The notes beneath the pieces were generated by a model. The model was not told where the DNA came from. It saw nothing but the letters and a program-made list of their open reading frames with translations, and did no database searches. The position numbers were made by a program, and so were the translations under genes. A stretch of DNA of 64,000 nucleotides from Candidatus Obscuribacterales bacterium (GTDB taxonomy: Bacteria; Cyanobacteriota; Vampirovibrionia; Obscuribacterales; Obscuribacteraceae): NCBI GenBank assembly GCA_020050685.1, contig JAGVKG010000031.1:1-64000 (forward strand), written 5' to 3'. This document shows, piece after piece, positions 28,991 to 36,776 of this stretch (position 1 is the first letter of the stretch; each line of letters opens with the position of its first letter).

Positions 28991-29458
28991 TCATTCGTCG
29001 TGGTGAGGGCGGGGAGACCCCGCCCCTACGGGATGACTATCATGAGTGTGGTAGCAGTTTACCCAGCCGGAATTGCCGTCCACGTAATGTTCTTTTTTCC
29101 AGATTGGCACTCGGGATTTGATTTCGTCGATAATGTATTGGCAGGCATCAAATGCCGGTCCGCGATGATGAGCAGTAACGCCAACCCAAACTGCCAGTTC
29201 ACCAATCGCTAATGATCCTACGCGATGCACGCAAGACGCGTCGACAATTGCAAATTTTTCTTTCGCTTCGCTGATGATTTTTTCTGCTTCGCTTTTTGCT
29301 AAGGCTTCGTATGACTCGTACTCTAATTGTTTGACGGCAAGTCCTTCATTATGATTCCGCACCCATCCTTCAAACGTTGTTAGCGCGCCAGCTTGAGGAT
29401 TCGCAAGCAATTGCTTGAGTGGCTCGGCATTTATTGGTTCGGCAGAAAGGTGAAACAA
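28991..29458 (-). CDS. moaE: Molybdopterin synthase catalytic subunit MoaE
   Basis: This 155-residue protein forms the large subunit of molybdopterin synthase with MoaD. Family features are TTFEGWVRNHNEG, YESYEALAKSEAEKI, the conserved VHRVGSLAIGELAVWVGVTAHHRG and KSRVPIWKKEH with the active-site lysines. It starts at TTG; the AGGAGG site lies in the last codons of moaD. The final residues, HPVGAGSPRPHHDE, are not family sequence. They are encoded by palindromic repeat copy 3 and extend the natural C-terminus. Confidence 0.93.
   Translation of the reverse strand: MFHLSAEPINAEPLKQLLANPQAGALTTFEGWVRNHNEGLAVKQLEYESYEALAKSEAEKIISEAKEKFAIVDASCVHRVGSLAIGELAVWVGVTAHHRGPAFDACQYIIDEIKSRVPIWKKEHYVDGNSGWVNCYHTHDSHPVGAGSPRPHHDE
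29005..29029 (-). repeat. GTAGGGG-type palindromic element, copy 3, inside moaE
   Basis: Stem GGGCGGGG/CCCCGCCC (29007-29014 with 29018-29025) has a 3-base loop AGA, followed by CCTAC. It shares 26 consecutive bases with copy 4 in queA. Read in the moaE frame it encodes VGAGSPRP. Confidence 0.9.
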
Positions 29459-29459
29459 A

Positions 29460-29726
29460 TCAGCCTCCTGCCACAGGTGGAATGAAGACGACTTGATCGT
29501 CTGCTTTTAGTTCCGTGTCCCATGACTTGAACTCATTGTTGATTGCTACTTTCAATTTTTCGCTCGCGAGGCTGAAACCATGCTCAGCTCTCAGCTCGTC
29601 ATAGAGCGCTTTTGCCGTTTCGGCAAAAGTGTAGTAATAAGCCGATGTCGTGCCCGCCTCTTCGCGTAACAAGGCGTAATATTGCACGTGAATGGTTTTA
29701 GCAGCGTCTTGCCCAGTATCTTGCAT
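29460..29726 (-). CDS. moaD: Molybdopterin synthase sulfur carrier MoaD
   Basis: This 88-residue ubiquitin-like protein ends in the diagnostic Gly-Gly (IPPVAGG), which is activated to a thiocarboxylate and gives sulfur to MoaE-bound precursor Z. Central VQYYALLREEAG is typical of the family. The first ten residues are an extra polar extension. It is the first gene of the operon, and its last codons double as the ribosome site for moaE. Confidence 0.92.
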   Translation of the reverse strand: MQDTGQDAAKTIHVQYYALLREEAGTTSAYYYTFAETAKALYDELRAEHGFSLASEKLKVAINNEFKSWDTELKADDQVVFIPPVAGG

Positions 29727-29825
29727 GGAATTCCCGCATCAATGTCAAGGGACTTTATTGTCGCACATCTGGAGCCCGGATGCTTAGCCAGGGGGCGGTT
29801 TTGAAGTTTATTTTCGCAACAGGAT

Positions 29826-29853
29826 TTGATCTGGCAAATAGTTATGATATATT
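29826..29853 (+). promoter_or_regulatory. Candidate promoter of tRNA-Gly
   Basis: TTGATC (29826-29831) and TATATT (29848-29853) are 16 bases apart and end eight bases before the tRNA. An overlapping TATGAT at 29843 is an alternative -10. Confidence 0.4.
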
Positions 29854-29861
29854 GCCTGCAT

Positions 29862-29935
29862 GCGGGTGTAGTTCAATGGTAGAACGGCAGCCTTCCAAGC
29901 TGCACACGCGGGTTCGATTCCCGCTACCCGCTCCA
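29862..29935 (+). tRNA. tRNA-Gly (anticodon TCC), CCA encoded
   Basis: Acceptor GCGGGTG pairs with TACCCGC. The D stem is GTTC/GAAC, the anticodon loop CTTCCAA gives TCC (reads GGA), and the T arm is CGGGTTCGATTCCCG. Discriminator T is followed by encoded CCA at 29933-29935. Confidence 0.96.
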
Positions 29936-29940
29936 ATTTA

Positions 29941-30040
29941 TAAGCGCTCCCTCGGCTCATACTTCGCCTCGTCCGCGCGTTTTCCCGCTTCACTCCGCAC
30001 CCCTCGCTCGGGGCGCTGCGTTTTGCTGAGCTTTCGTTGA
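29941..30040 (-). repeat. Purine-rich intergenic repeat, copy A
   Basis: Read on the - strand, this segment begins TCAGCAAAACGCAGC and continues with an AGCG/AAAA/GCGGA/GAG/CGA pattern ending in GGAGCG. The same order of blocks is seen at 55064-55150. It lies just downstream of tRNA-Gly. No coding is evident. Confidence 0.5.
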
Positions 30041-30076
30041 TGCTGTCCAGCTTCCTTGCTTTATTTTCATTTGCGC

Positions 30077-30112
30077 AAAAAAAATAGAGGACCAAGGTGA
30101 CCTTGATCCTCT
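30077..30112 (-). terminator. Rho-independent terminator of tRNA-fMet
   Basis: On the - strand, AGAGGA and CAAGG pair with CCTTG and TCCTCT around a TCA loop, with one internal mismatch, and are followed by an eight-T run. It starts five bases after the tRNA 3' end. Confidence 0.85.
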
Positions 30113-30116
30113 GAAT

Positions 30117-30193
<77 letters not shown>

Positions 30194-30299
30194 TCATACG
30201 GGCAACAAAACGCCGCACCTAAGTGCTGACAATTGAATGGTAACATAATTCAGCACCTTGAAAATGCCGGAAGGTTAATAGTCGCTTAAATATAGAGAT

Positions 30300-30752
30300 A
30301 TGAAGGTAGTTTTACAAAGAGTTTCCCAGGCTTCAGTGTCTGTTAATGGGTCGATTGCCGGGGCAATCGGCAAGGGCTTTTTGCTCTTGGTTGGCGTGCA
30401 GCAAGGTGATACCAAGGAAGACTGTAAGTTTCTTGCCCAGAAGGTTGCGGATATGCGCATCTTTGCCGATGAGGCGGGCAAGATGAATAAGGCCATCAAA
30501 GATATTGGCGGGCAGGCATTGGTAATTTCGCAATTCACGCTGATGGCAGATTGGCGAAAGGGCAGACGCCCATCATTCATCACCGCTGCTGAACCAAAGA
30601 TTGGCGAAGAACTCTACGAATATTTTGCTCAATGCCTAAGCAAATTGGATGTGCCAGTCGAAAAAGGTATTTTCGCTGCCGACATGCAAGTGTCCCTCAT
30701 AAATGACGGACCGGTGACAATCATTCTAGAAAATCAGTTGTCGCCCAACTAA
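30300..30752 (+). CDS. dtd: D-aminoacyl-tRNA deacylase
   Basis: This 150-residue Dtd hydrolyses D-aminoacyl-tRNAs (and Gly-tRNA-Ala), a proofreading step in translation. The two family signatures are present: SQFTLMAD and the C-terminal NDGPVT, which contains the Gly-cisPro element. It is divergent from tRNA-fMet and its last bases converge on the ClC gene, with a 4-base overlap of the ends. No operon partner is visible. Confidence 0.95.
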   Translation: MKVVLQRVSQASVSVNGSIAGAIGKGFLLLVGVQQGDTKEDCKFLAQKVADMRIFADEAGKMNKAIKDIGGQALVISQFTLMADWRKGRRPSFITAAEPKIGEELYEYFAQCLSKLDVPVEKGIFAADMQVSLINDGPVTIILENQLSPN

Positions 30753-32083
30753 GCTGATTCGTCGGCGGACTCGGATGATGGTTTTGATTTTGGTTCGATG
30801 CCGAGAAAGACTACGAGGCGATCGTAGATTGAACCTTCTTTGACTTTTTCTCCGACTAGGTAGGCGACGATTGTGCTGACCATCAGAGGCAGTGCGATGT
30901 CGGTGTTGGCGGTCATCTCTAGGACGATGACGATTGCGGTCATTGGTACGCGGGCAACTGCTGCGAAGAATGCTCCCATGCCGGCAAGTGCGTAAACGCT
31001 GGTTGAACCGATGCCGAAGAATAAATGATTGTAGAAGCCTGTGAGATAACCGAGTGATGCGCCGAGCACCAAGCTTGGTGCGAAGAGTCCGCCCGGTGCG
31101 CCGGAACCGTAAGCGAGAATTGTCAGAATGAATTGCGAGCAAAATGCGGTAACGGCGATGTCACCACTGGCGGTGCCTTGGGTGATCATGTCGCGCAGGG
31201 CTGCGTAATTCCAAAATTGATCTGGCAGGTAACTCAAAAGCAGTCCGGTAAGCAATCCGGCTATACCGACTCGCAATGTTAGTGGTAACCATTTGAGCGA
31301 TTGATTTATCTTGAGACATTCGAGTATTCCCTGATTGAACAAGGCACCAAATAAACCGCAGGCGATGCCGAGAAAAATAAAGGCAGGAATTTCGTAGAGA
31401 GAAAATGATGTGGAGATTTGTGATTGCGAAAGGTGCAAATCAAGCGAGTGCGCTCCGAGCATTTGTGAAAGAACAGAGGCGATGAAACAAGCAAGAACGG
31501 CTGTGCCGAGTGTGAGTGATGAGACATCTTTGAGTAATTCTTCAATGGCAAATAGTGCACCAGCAATTGGTGCATGAAAGGCAGCCGCTAATCCAGCAGC
31601 TGCACCAGCGGCAATTAATTGGCGCTTTTGAGAATGCGTGTTTGGCATGAGATCGCTTAACTCTTTGCCGAGTGCCGCACCAATTTGTACGGTTGGCCCC
31701 TCGCGCCCGAGAGTCAATCCGGAACCAAGCGCAACAATACCGCCAACTAATTTAACTAAGGCAGTGCGCATGTTAAGCGGCAAAGTGACACCACCGATAA
31801 TGGCTTTGATTTGTGGTATCCCACTGCCGGATGTTTCCGGTCCAAATTTTTCTACAAGCCAACCAGCAATTAGTCCGCCGACAAAGCCAATAAGCGGCAG
31901 GACTATTTTGGCAGAGTGAATGTATGACTCGTGGACGCGCCAAGCGCCTAATTGTCCAACGCCGAAAGAAAGTAGATAGGCAGATAATCCCGAAGCAAGT
32001 CCGATTATGCAAGCCTGCATGATTGCCAGGCGTCTTTGAGGCTGAAGAGAAGGAGGGATAAATTTGCCTAATTGCATCTGCAC
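30749..32083 (-). CDS. ClC family chloride channel/H+-Cl- antiporter
   Basis: This 444-residue polytopic protein has the three ClC selectivity signatures: GSGIP, GREGPTVQIG with the gating glutamate, and GAPGGLFAPSLVLGA. The internal proton glutamate of exchangers is present in PIAGALFAIEEL, so it is probably an H+/Cl- antiporter rather than a channel. No C-terminal CBS domains are present. The start is GTG 32083 or ATG 32077. A TATAAT on the - strand ends at the GTG, so if that is the promoter the mRNA is nearly leaderless. Confidence 0.92.
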   Translation of the reverse strand: MQMQLGKFIPPSLQPQRRLAIMQACIIGLASGLSAYLLSFGVGQLGAWRVHESYIHSAKIVLPLIGFVGGLIAGWLVEKFGPETSGSGIPQIKAIIGGVTLPLNMRTALVKLVGGIVALGSGLTLGREGPTVQIGAALGKELSDLMPNTHSQKRQLIAAGAAAGLAAAFHAPIAGALFAIEELLKDVSSLTLGTAVLACFIASVLSQMLGAHSLDLHLSQSQISTSFSLYEIPAFIFLGIACGLFGALFNQGILECLKINQSLKWLPLTLRVGIAGLLTGLLLSYLPDQFWNYAALRDMITQGTASGDIAVTAFCSQFILTILAYGSGAPGGLFAPSLVLGASLGYLTGFYNHLFFGIGSTSVYALAGMGAFFAAVARVPMTAIVIVLEMTANTDIALPLMVSTIVAYLVGEKVKEGSIYDRLVVFLGIEPKSKPSSESADESA

Positions 32084-32178
32084 ATTATATCGAGAATTTA
32101 TTGGCTACTGAATGGCAAATCTAATTGTCTATTACCTGTTTAACAGTTAGAATTTCCTGGTTGAGTTCGGACGCGTGA

Positions 32179-32973
32179 GTGATCTCTGTGAAAGTTTCTG
32201 GTTCGACAAATTTTGGAAGAGCTAAGGCGGCAATTTCTCTAGTTGTGCTTGTGTTTGTGGGCGCGGGAGCTTATGCAGAAACTGGCTTGGGAACTAAGAA
32301 CGGGCAAGTAGGCCGGGCAAGTAAACAAGTAGCGTCGGCAAGTTATACAGAAAAGAAGATCGATCCGGTTCCCTACTACAAACGTGGTTTGGCTTACATA
32401 ACTGATAAAAAGTACGATGAAGCCGCCGATGAATTCAAACAAGCGCTCGATTGCAATCCGCATTATTACCAGGCATGGGTAAAGTTGGCGCTTGTTTATC
32501 AGCTCACTGGTCAGACAGATCGAGCAATTGACGAGTACAAAAAGATTTTGGAGTTGAGACCGGACATGGCTGATGCTCATGTTAATCTCGGCATTCTCTT
32601 GAGAGAAAAACGTCAGGACAGCCAAGCCTTGACTGAATTTCGCAAAGCAATCCAGATGAACTATTACTCTCTGGCTGCACATTACAACCTGGGTAATTTG
32701 CTTGCCAGCAACGGATATTTGAAAGAAGCTCTGCGCGAATTCCAAACATGTTTAACAATCAGTACTGATGCTGCACCGGAAAGTGCGCGTGTCCACAACA
32801 ATATCGGCGTGATTTATCAAAAGAGTCGATACCTGGAAGAAGCGGAAGAAGAATTTCTCAGAGCGTTAGTTCTGGATCCAGGCAACAAGACGTTTGAGAG
32901 CAATTTAGCTCTAGTGCGCCGCCAATTAAACAAGAAGCCGGTTGGTGCTTACGTCAAGCAATTGAATTTGTAA
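32179..32973 (+). CDS. Exported TPR-repeat protein
   Basis: The protein has 264 residues. It starts with a signal peptide or anchor (hydrophobic ISLVVLVFVGAGAYA) and then about five TPR units from residue 65 to 250, with typical patterns such as AWVKLALVYQLTGQTDRAIDEYKKILEL and AHVNLGILLREK. It has the appearance of a periplasmic protein-interaction scaffold. The GTG start has no clear Shine-Dalgarno and an alternative GTG lies three codons on. It is divergent from the ClC gene. The partner is unknown. Confidence 0.8.
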   Translation: MISVKVSGSTNFGRAKAAISLVVLVFVGAGAYAETGLGTKNGQVGRASKQVASASYTEKKIDPVPYYKRGLAYITDKKYDEAADEFKQALDCNPHYYQAWVKLALVYQLTGQTDRAIDEYKKILELRPDMADAHVNLGILLREKRQDSQALTEFRKAIQMNYYSLAAHYNLGNLLASNGYLKEALREFQTCLTISTDAAPESARVHNNIGVIYQKSRYLEEAEEEFLRALVLDPGNKTFESNLALVRRQLNKKPVGAYVKQLNL

Positions 32974-33002
32974 CGAATGATTCATTGTCAACGCATAGCT
33001 AT

Positions 33003-33092
33003 GTTGTCATCCTGAGCACAGCGAAGGATCTCTCATAGCGTTTTGTTGAAACATGAGAGGTCCTTTGTCGCGCTTCGCGCTCCTCAGACATG
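33003..33092. repeat. Long imperfect palindrome (GTCATCCTGAG family), full copy
   Basis: The left arm starts GTCATCCTGAG and ends GGATCTCTCAT. The right arm runs CATGAGAGGTCCTTTGTCG to GCTCCTCAG and is its approximate reverse complement. A transcript would fold into a hairpin of about 90 bases. The 3' half recurs at 61943-61995. Similar sequences are familiar as dispersed intergenic repeats in many bacteria. This copy abuts the 5' break of the VirD4-like pseudogene. Confidence 0.8.
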
Positions 33093-33093
33093 G

Positions 33094-34026
33094 AGGACAT
33101 GCAGGATCTTTACTTCGGAACGGCAGCAGCCAGGCAGCAAGCCGGGCACAAAATTTGTACGTTCAATCCAACTGATATGGCTTCAACCAGAATCAACCCG
33201 ATCGACAGAGTAAGAAACAAGCAATCGAGTTGAACTCGAAGCCGAAGCCTTAGCGGAACTTTTGATTTCAAATTCTTCCAAGGGAAACGCAAGAGTAGAT
33301 CCGATTCGCAGAAAGGCATGCTGTTTATACTCATCTTGCACGCGGTGCGCACCACGCTTATGAAAGGGCGGAATTGTTTGCGCAAGATGCTAAAAGGCAG
33401 CCCATGCAAAACCGCCGAAGAAGAATATGTCGCAATCAAAATGAACTCGTCGGAAAACTGGCGCTACCCCTGGCTTGTGCAAAAGTTGACACCGTGGTTG
33501 ACGCAACAGATCGTCAGCCTTACATGCAAATCTGATGTTGATGCCGAGCAGTCATGAAACGAGCTCTTCATGTTTTACCTTTCGGTGCCGCCACGCCGAC
33601 GAGACTTGAAAGCCCTAATCAGTTTGATATTCAATTACTTTTTAAACCTGGCTTTGGAAAGACACTTCACGTATCCGCTTGCGTTGATGCTTGACGAATT
33701 TACCAATTTTGGACACATACCAGGATTCACCGACACGTCAACAGTCATTCGCAAAACTGGCATCGGAGCGGTGCTGGGCTTTCAAGACTATATGTAGCTA
33801 CAGAAAGTTTATGGCGATGTTGACGCAACAATCATATTTTTGCAGCCAGGTACAAGAGTATTTTTCAGACCGAGAGCATTTCACACAACAAAGGAAATTG
33901 ACATCGAGCTTGGACCGGCCACAATTGAGCATGTGAGAATTACCGAAACCGGACGGACTGATACACCAGGGAGATCGACGGTTTGAACCGGATGAGGAAG
34001 AACAGCCGAAGAAGAAAGAAAGATAG
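33094..34026 (+). pseudogene. Decayed VirD4/TraG-type conjugative coupling protein
   Basis: Fragments in order across changing frames match the type IV coupling protein family. They are ARQQAGHKICTFNPTDMAS...RINPID (33094-33233), LELEAEALAELLISN with GNARVDPIRRKA (33232-33363), MLFILILHAVRTTLMKG (33318-33557), and LALMLDEFTNFGHIPGF with IGAVLGFQDYM (33570-33797). After an in-frame stop come LQKVYGDVDATIIFLQPGTRVFF (to 33938) and a final charged tail. The Walker B aspartate-glutamate is still readable (LMLDEF). The N-terminal membrane and Walker A part is absent. At least three frameshifts and two stops show it is dead, probably the trace of an integrated conjugative element. Confidence 0.8.
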
Positions 34027-34062
34027 AGGATTGCCGGAGTCCGATTTACAACCGTTGTCAAA

Positions 34063-34278
34063 TTACTGGGTTTCTTTTTGCTTTTGTAAGTCGAGAAGCA
34101 TGTTGCCTCGATAATGGATTTTTGTCCTGATTTTTTCTGCGCTGAAGTCCAGATCGATATTTTGGCTCATTGCCAAAACCACTGCTGCAAATCCCAGAGC
34201 TTGCAAGGCCCATTGCATTATTGGTGTGAAAAGACTTGCTAGCGTTGGTGTTTGAAGATTCTTCTCAGGTGGCTCCAT
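34063..34278 (-). CDS. Small single-span membrane protein, unknown function
   Basis: The protein has 71 residues. AGGAG lies seven bases before ATG 34278, so this start is firm; longer readings run back into the divergent regulator. One hydrophobic segment (PIMQWALQALGFAAVVLAM) is followed by a charged tail with DLDFSAEKIRTKI. I recognise no family. It is divergent from the XRE regulator and probably shares its operator region. Its size and membrane helix could suit an effector or immunity role, but that is speculation. Confidence 0.6.
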   Translation of the reverse strand: MEPPEKNLQTPTLASLFTPIMQWALQALGFAAVVLAMSQNIDLDFSAEKIRTKIHYRGNMLLDLQKQKETQ

Positions 34279-34305
34279 AATGCCGCTCCTAGATATATTC
34301 GATAA

Positions 34306-34323
34306 TCGCATATTATTATGCGA
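34306..34323. promoter_or_regulatory. Operator-like palindrome in divergent region
   Basis: TCGCATA-TTAT-TATGCGA is a perfect inverted repeat between the small membrane protein gene and the XRE regulator. The half GATAATCGCATAT reappears as GATAAGCGCATAT at 34366-34378, suggesting two binding sites for one protein. Confidence 0.5.
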
Positions 34324-34360
34324 AAATATCTCTTGTGTGTCAAGCCTTTTTGCGTTATGG

Positions 34361-34392
34361 TATGTGATAAGCGCATATATGTTTTTCACATA
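34361..34392. promoter_or_regulatory. Second operator-like site upstream of XRE regulator
   Basis: TATGTGA (34361-34367) and TCACATA (34386-34392) form a perfect inverted repeat with an 18-base spacer that contains GCGCATATATG. It lies just before the regulator's ribosome site, as expected for autoregulation. Confidence 0.45.
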
Positions 34393-34408
34393 TACGGAGG
34401 ATGGAAGA

Positions 34409-34789
34409 ATGGAGTGGCATGAATTTGGGCAACGTGCTCGGAAGCGCCGCGAGGATCTAAATATCTCGCAGCAAGAGATTGCAAACGCGCTCGGCATTGA
34501 TCAAGCGAAAGTTAGCTTGATTGAGAAAGGCGCTAGAAAAGTTGATCTTATTAAGGAGATGCCAGTGTTGGCAAAGGTGCTTCGCTGCTCGATTACTTTT
34601 TTGGTGCAGGATGAAACTGGGCCCGTAACAGATGACAATGACCCTATTAAACGGCTCATGCAGCAATATTTTCCAGGGGTGCAATTTGAAGAATTTGAAA
34701 TGCGACGGATCGCGCAATTCCTTGAACCCGTATTGCAGTCTTATGTTAAGAGTAGTCCCGAATTAAAAAAGAAAGTAACTAATGAATGA
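34409..34789 (+). CDS. XRE family transcriptional regulator
   Basis: This 126-residue protein has an N-terminal Cro/CI-type helix-turn-helix (residues about 6-62: RARKRREDLNISQQEIANALGI, then QAKVSLIEKG). The C-terminal part, from about residue 70, is a helical domain with FPGVQFEEFEMRRIAQFLEPVL. ATG 34409 is preceded by GGAGG and GGAAG. It is followed after eight bases by the coiled-coil protein gene, so the two are likely co-transcribed and controlled by the palindromes upstream. Confidence 0.85.
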   Translation: MEWHEFGQRARKRREDLNISQQEIANALGIDQAKVSLIEKGARKVDLIKEMPVLAKVLRCSITFLVQDETGPVTDDNDPIKRLMQQYFPGVQFEEFEMRRIAQFLEPVLQSYVKSSPELKKKVTNE

Positions 34790-34797
34790 GGTGATTG

Positions 34798-35436
34798 ATG
34801 TCAAAACGAGAAAATGAAGCCCAGCAAAAAATATACAATTTTACCGAAAGAATTCGTAACGTTGCCGAAGCAGCCGAAATGCCTGCCGACAGTCAAACTG
34901 GGCAACTGAAATTTCTCAATATAACGCCTGAATTGCAACCACTTGCAGATTTCTTTGCAAACAAATTTGAGGCTCAACAACAAGCCAATCAAACCCTTTC
35001 AAGTCAAGTTGGGCGTCTTAGCAATAGTGTTGCTAACTTAGCTGCAAAAATGGAAGATAAAGTAGTGCATGATAAAGCCCCTGATCTAGTGATAAGTCCC
35101 TTCTCTGATCCAGATGCGGCGGATGTTGCTTATGTTGATAGTGCATTGCCCGCTGAAGCCTGGTATCCGTGCACGACTGCGGATTTGGCTGGGCTTGTTG
35201 AACTAACTGCCAGCAGGCTCGGATATCTCTTCAGATTGGCTGGTATTCAAGGCAATCCGAAATTTCACTATCCTATAAGAACTGGTAAATCTGGCGTTCT
35301 TCAGCGATACCGTGCTACTGCTTTACGTGAATTATTTGATAAGGCTCGCGCTGGTAAAGTCAATGGCATAAAGCAATACGAGCTTGAGAAGCTAGAAAAA
35401 TATTTCCGTCTCCACCAATTGTTCGAGAACAAATAA
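34798..35436 (+). CDS. Coiled-coil protein of unknown function in accessory cassette
   Basis: The protein has 212 residues. Residues 1-90 are helical with a coiled-coil look (FEAQQQANQTLSSQVGRLSNSVANLAAKMEDK). Residues about 120-212 form a compact alpha-rich domain starting AWYPCTTADLAGLVELTASRLGYLF and ending in a basic helix (KQYELEKLEKYFRLHQL). That domain could bind DNA, but I recognise no family. It follows the XRE regulator directly (GAGGTG as ribosome site). No signal peptide or membrane segment is present. Confidence 0.65.
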   Translation: MSKRENEAQQKIYNFTERIRNVAEAAEMPADSQTGQLKFLNITPELQPLADFFANKFEAQQQANQTLSSQVGRLSNSVANLAAKMEDKVVHDKAPDLVISPFSDPDAADVAYVDSALPAEAWYPCTTADLAGLVELTASRLGYLFRLAGIQGNPKFHYPIRTGKSGVLQRYRATALRELFDKARAGKVNGIKQYELEKLEKYFRLHQLFENK

Positions 35437-35788
35437 ACATACGTATCATATACGATACCATATATAAAAGCTGCTGGCCTCTGGACAAATAAAAAAGAGG
35501 GTCTCAGCGTGAAGCGGCTTATAACAAAGCGCATAATTGAGTCGGATAATTTTTGATATAGAATTATCGGACAACCAAAATGGCAAAATTGTCCTCGTAA
35601 TTCAAAAACAAGCAAATGGCCGTCAGGTACAAGCCTTGAAAGCCTCATTCTGTGGGCGTCGCTCATGAAAATGAAATATAGTACTTATTATCGGGCAATA
35701 ATTGGCAACATCAGGAAACAAGGAGATTTTTAGCTTCTTCAGCAGGGTATGTCAGTTTAGTAAGCTTCCTTGCCTGAGGGTTACAAAA
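35437..35788. other. AT-rich spacer with repeats before the NYN-CSD gene
   Basis: These 352 bases hold no convincing gene. They contain the palindrome CGTATCATATACG (35442-35454), embedded in a GTATC/GATAC repeat, and two near-identical TTATCGGACAA/TTATCGGGCAA boxes at 35564-35574 and 35688-35698. A 22-codon frame at 35665-35733 is too short to support. The region probably contains the promoter of the next gene. Confidence 0.5.
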
Positions 35789-36733
35789 ATGACGGATTCT
35801 GCGAAACTAACTCGTGTTGGCGTTTTTTACGATGGAAATTTTTTTCTACATGTTAGCAACTATTATTGCTATCAGCACGACCGGCGTGCCCGTATTAGCA
35901 TTGAAGGATTGCATAACTATATCAGGCAAAAGGTAGCGGATGCGGAGTCAACTGATGTTAGACACTGTCAAATCGTTGACGCTCACTATTTCCGTGGCAG
36001 ACTACCCGCAGATGAAGCTCAAGAGCGTGATTTGCTCTATAGGGAGCGCGTCTTTGACATGGTTCTTATTGGAGAAGGGGTTGTCACCCATTACCTGCCC
36101 TTAGCTCCGACGGGTGAGAAAGGCATTGATGTATGGTTAGCGCTGGAAGCGTTAGAGTTAGCAATTCTAAAACGGTTTGATGTCGTAGTTCTTATTGCTT
36201 GCGATGGCGACTATGTTCCTCTGGCTCGGAAGCTAAATACTTTGGGAGCCAGAGTAATGGTTTTGGGATGGGATTTTAAATTCACGGATAATCAAGGGTA
36301 TGAGCGACAAACTGTAACAGCTCAGAATCTAATTAACGAAGTTACCTATCCCACCATGATGAACTCAGTCATCGATGATAAATCGAACAAGGAAAACAAC
36401 CTGGTGAATGGCCTTTTTTATAGGCCAACAAAAAACAAAGCTCCAGTAATGCCACGCGCGGAATTGTTTCCAAAACAATCAGGTGAAAGAGAAAATGGAT
36501 CTGTTCATTCGATTAAGCCTGGATACGGCTTTGTTACACCAGATACCGGTGGCGAAAACCTGTTTTTCTTCTACTCGGAGGTTCTAAATGTCGACTTCAA
36601 CGACCTAAAGCAAGGTGAGCGCGTTGAGTTTACTAGAGGAACAAATGAAAAGGACCTGCAGAAGAGGCCCTGTGCCCTAGACATAGAGGTCATGCGTGAC
36701 TCCAAGAAGGCCCTAGCTTCTACTGCTGTGTGA
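35789..36733 (+). CDS. NYN-domain nuclease fused to a cold-shock domain
   Basis: This 314-residue protein has two recognisable parts. Residues about 8-190 are a NYN/LabA-like PIN-fold ribonuclease domain with acidic motifs GVFYDGNFF, KGIDVWLALEAL and ACDGDYVPLARKL. Residues about 235-305 are a cold-shock-type OB fold with RNP1-like PGYGFVTPD and RNP2-like ENLFFFYSEV. The expected activity is cleavage or processing of RNA bound by the CSD; this follows from the families and is not shown. ATG 35789 has GAGGG nine bases upstream. Longer readings add non-family sequence. Confidence 0.82.
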   Translation: MTDSAKLTRVGVFYDGNFFLHVSNYYCYQHDRRARISIEGLHNYIRQKVADAESTDVRHCQIVDAHYFRGRLPADEAQERDLLYRERVFDMVLIGEGVVTHYLPLAPTGEKGIDVWLALEALELAILKRFDVVVLIACDGDYVPLARKLNTLGARVMVLGWDFKFTDNQGYERQTVTAQNLINEVTYPTMMNSVIDDKSNKENNLVNGLFYRPTKNKAPVMPRAELFPKQSGERENGSVHSIKPGYGFVTPDTGGENLFFFYSEVLNVDFNDLKQGERVEFTRGTNEKDLQKRPCALDIEVMRDSKKALASTAV

Positions 36734-36739
36734 ATTAGG

Positions 36740-36776
36740 AAAAAAGAAATCCCGTGATCAAATCGGCTCACGGGAT
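36740..36776 (-). terminator. Rho-independent terminator, - strand
   Basis: A perfect 9-bp stem ATCCCGTGA/TCACGGGAT with a 10-base loop is followed on the - strand by TTTCTTTTTT. A second hairpin CCGGG-GAATA-CCCGG (36790-36804) precedes it on that strand. It would end transcripts from the gene at 36938-37453, and the stem may also serve the NYN gene from the other side. Confidence 0.65.

Noticed and set aside
34280-34408. N-terminal extension of the XRE regulator
   Set aside because: It would cover the divergent operator region, and a ribosome site lies directly before ATG 34409.
35665-35733. 22-codon frame before the NYN-CSD gene
   Set aside because: Too short, with no clear ribosome site and no family match; described as part of the spacer.
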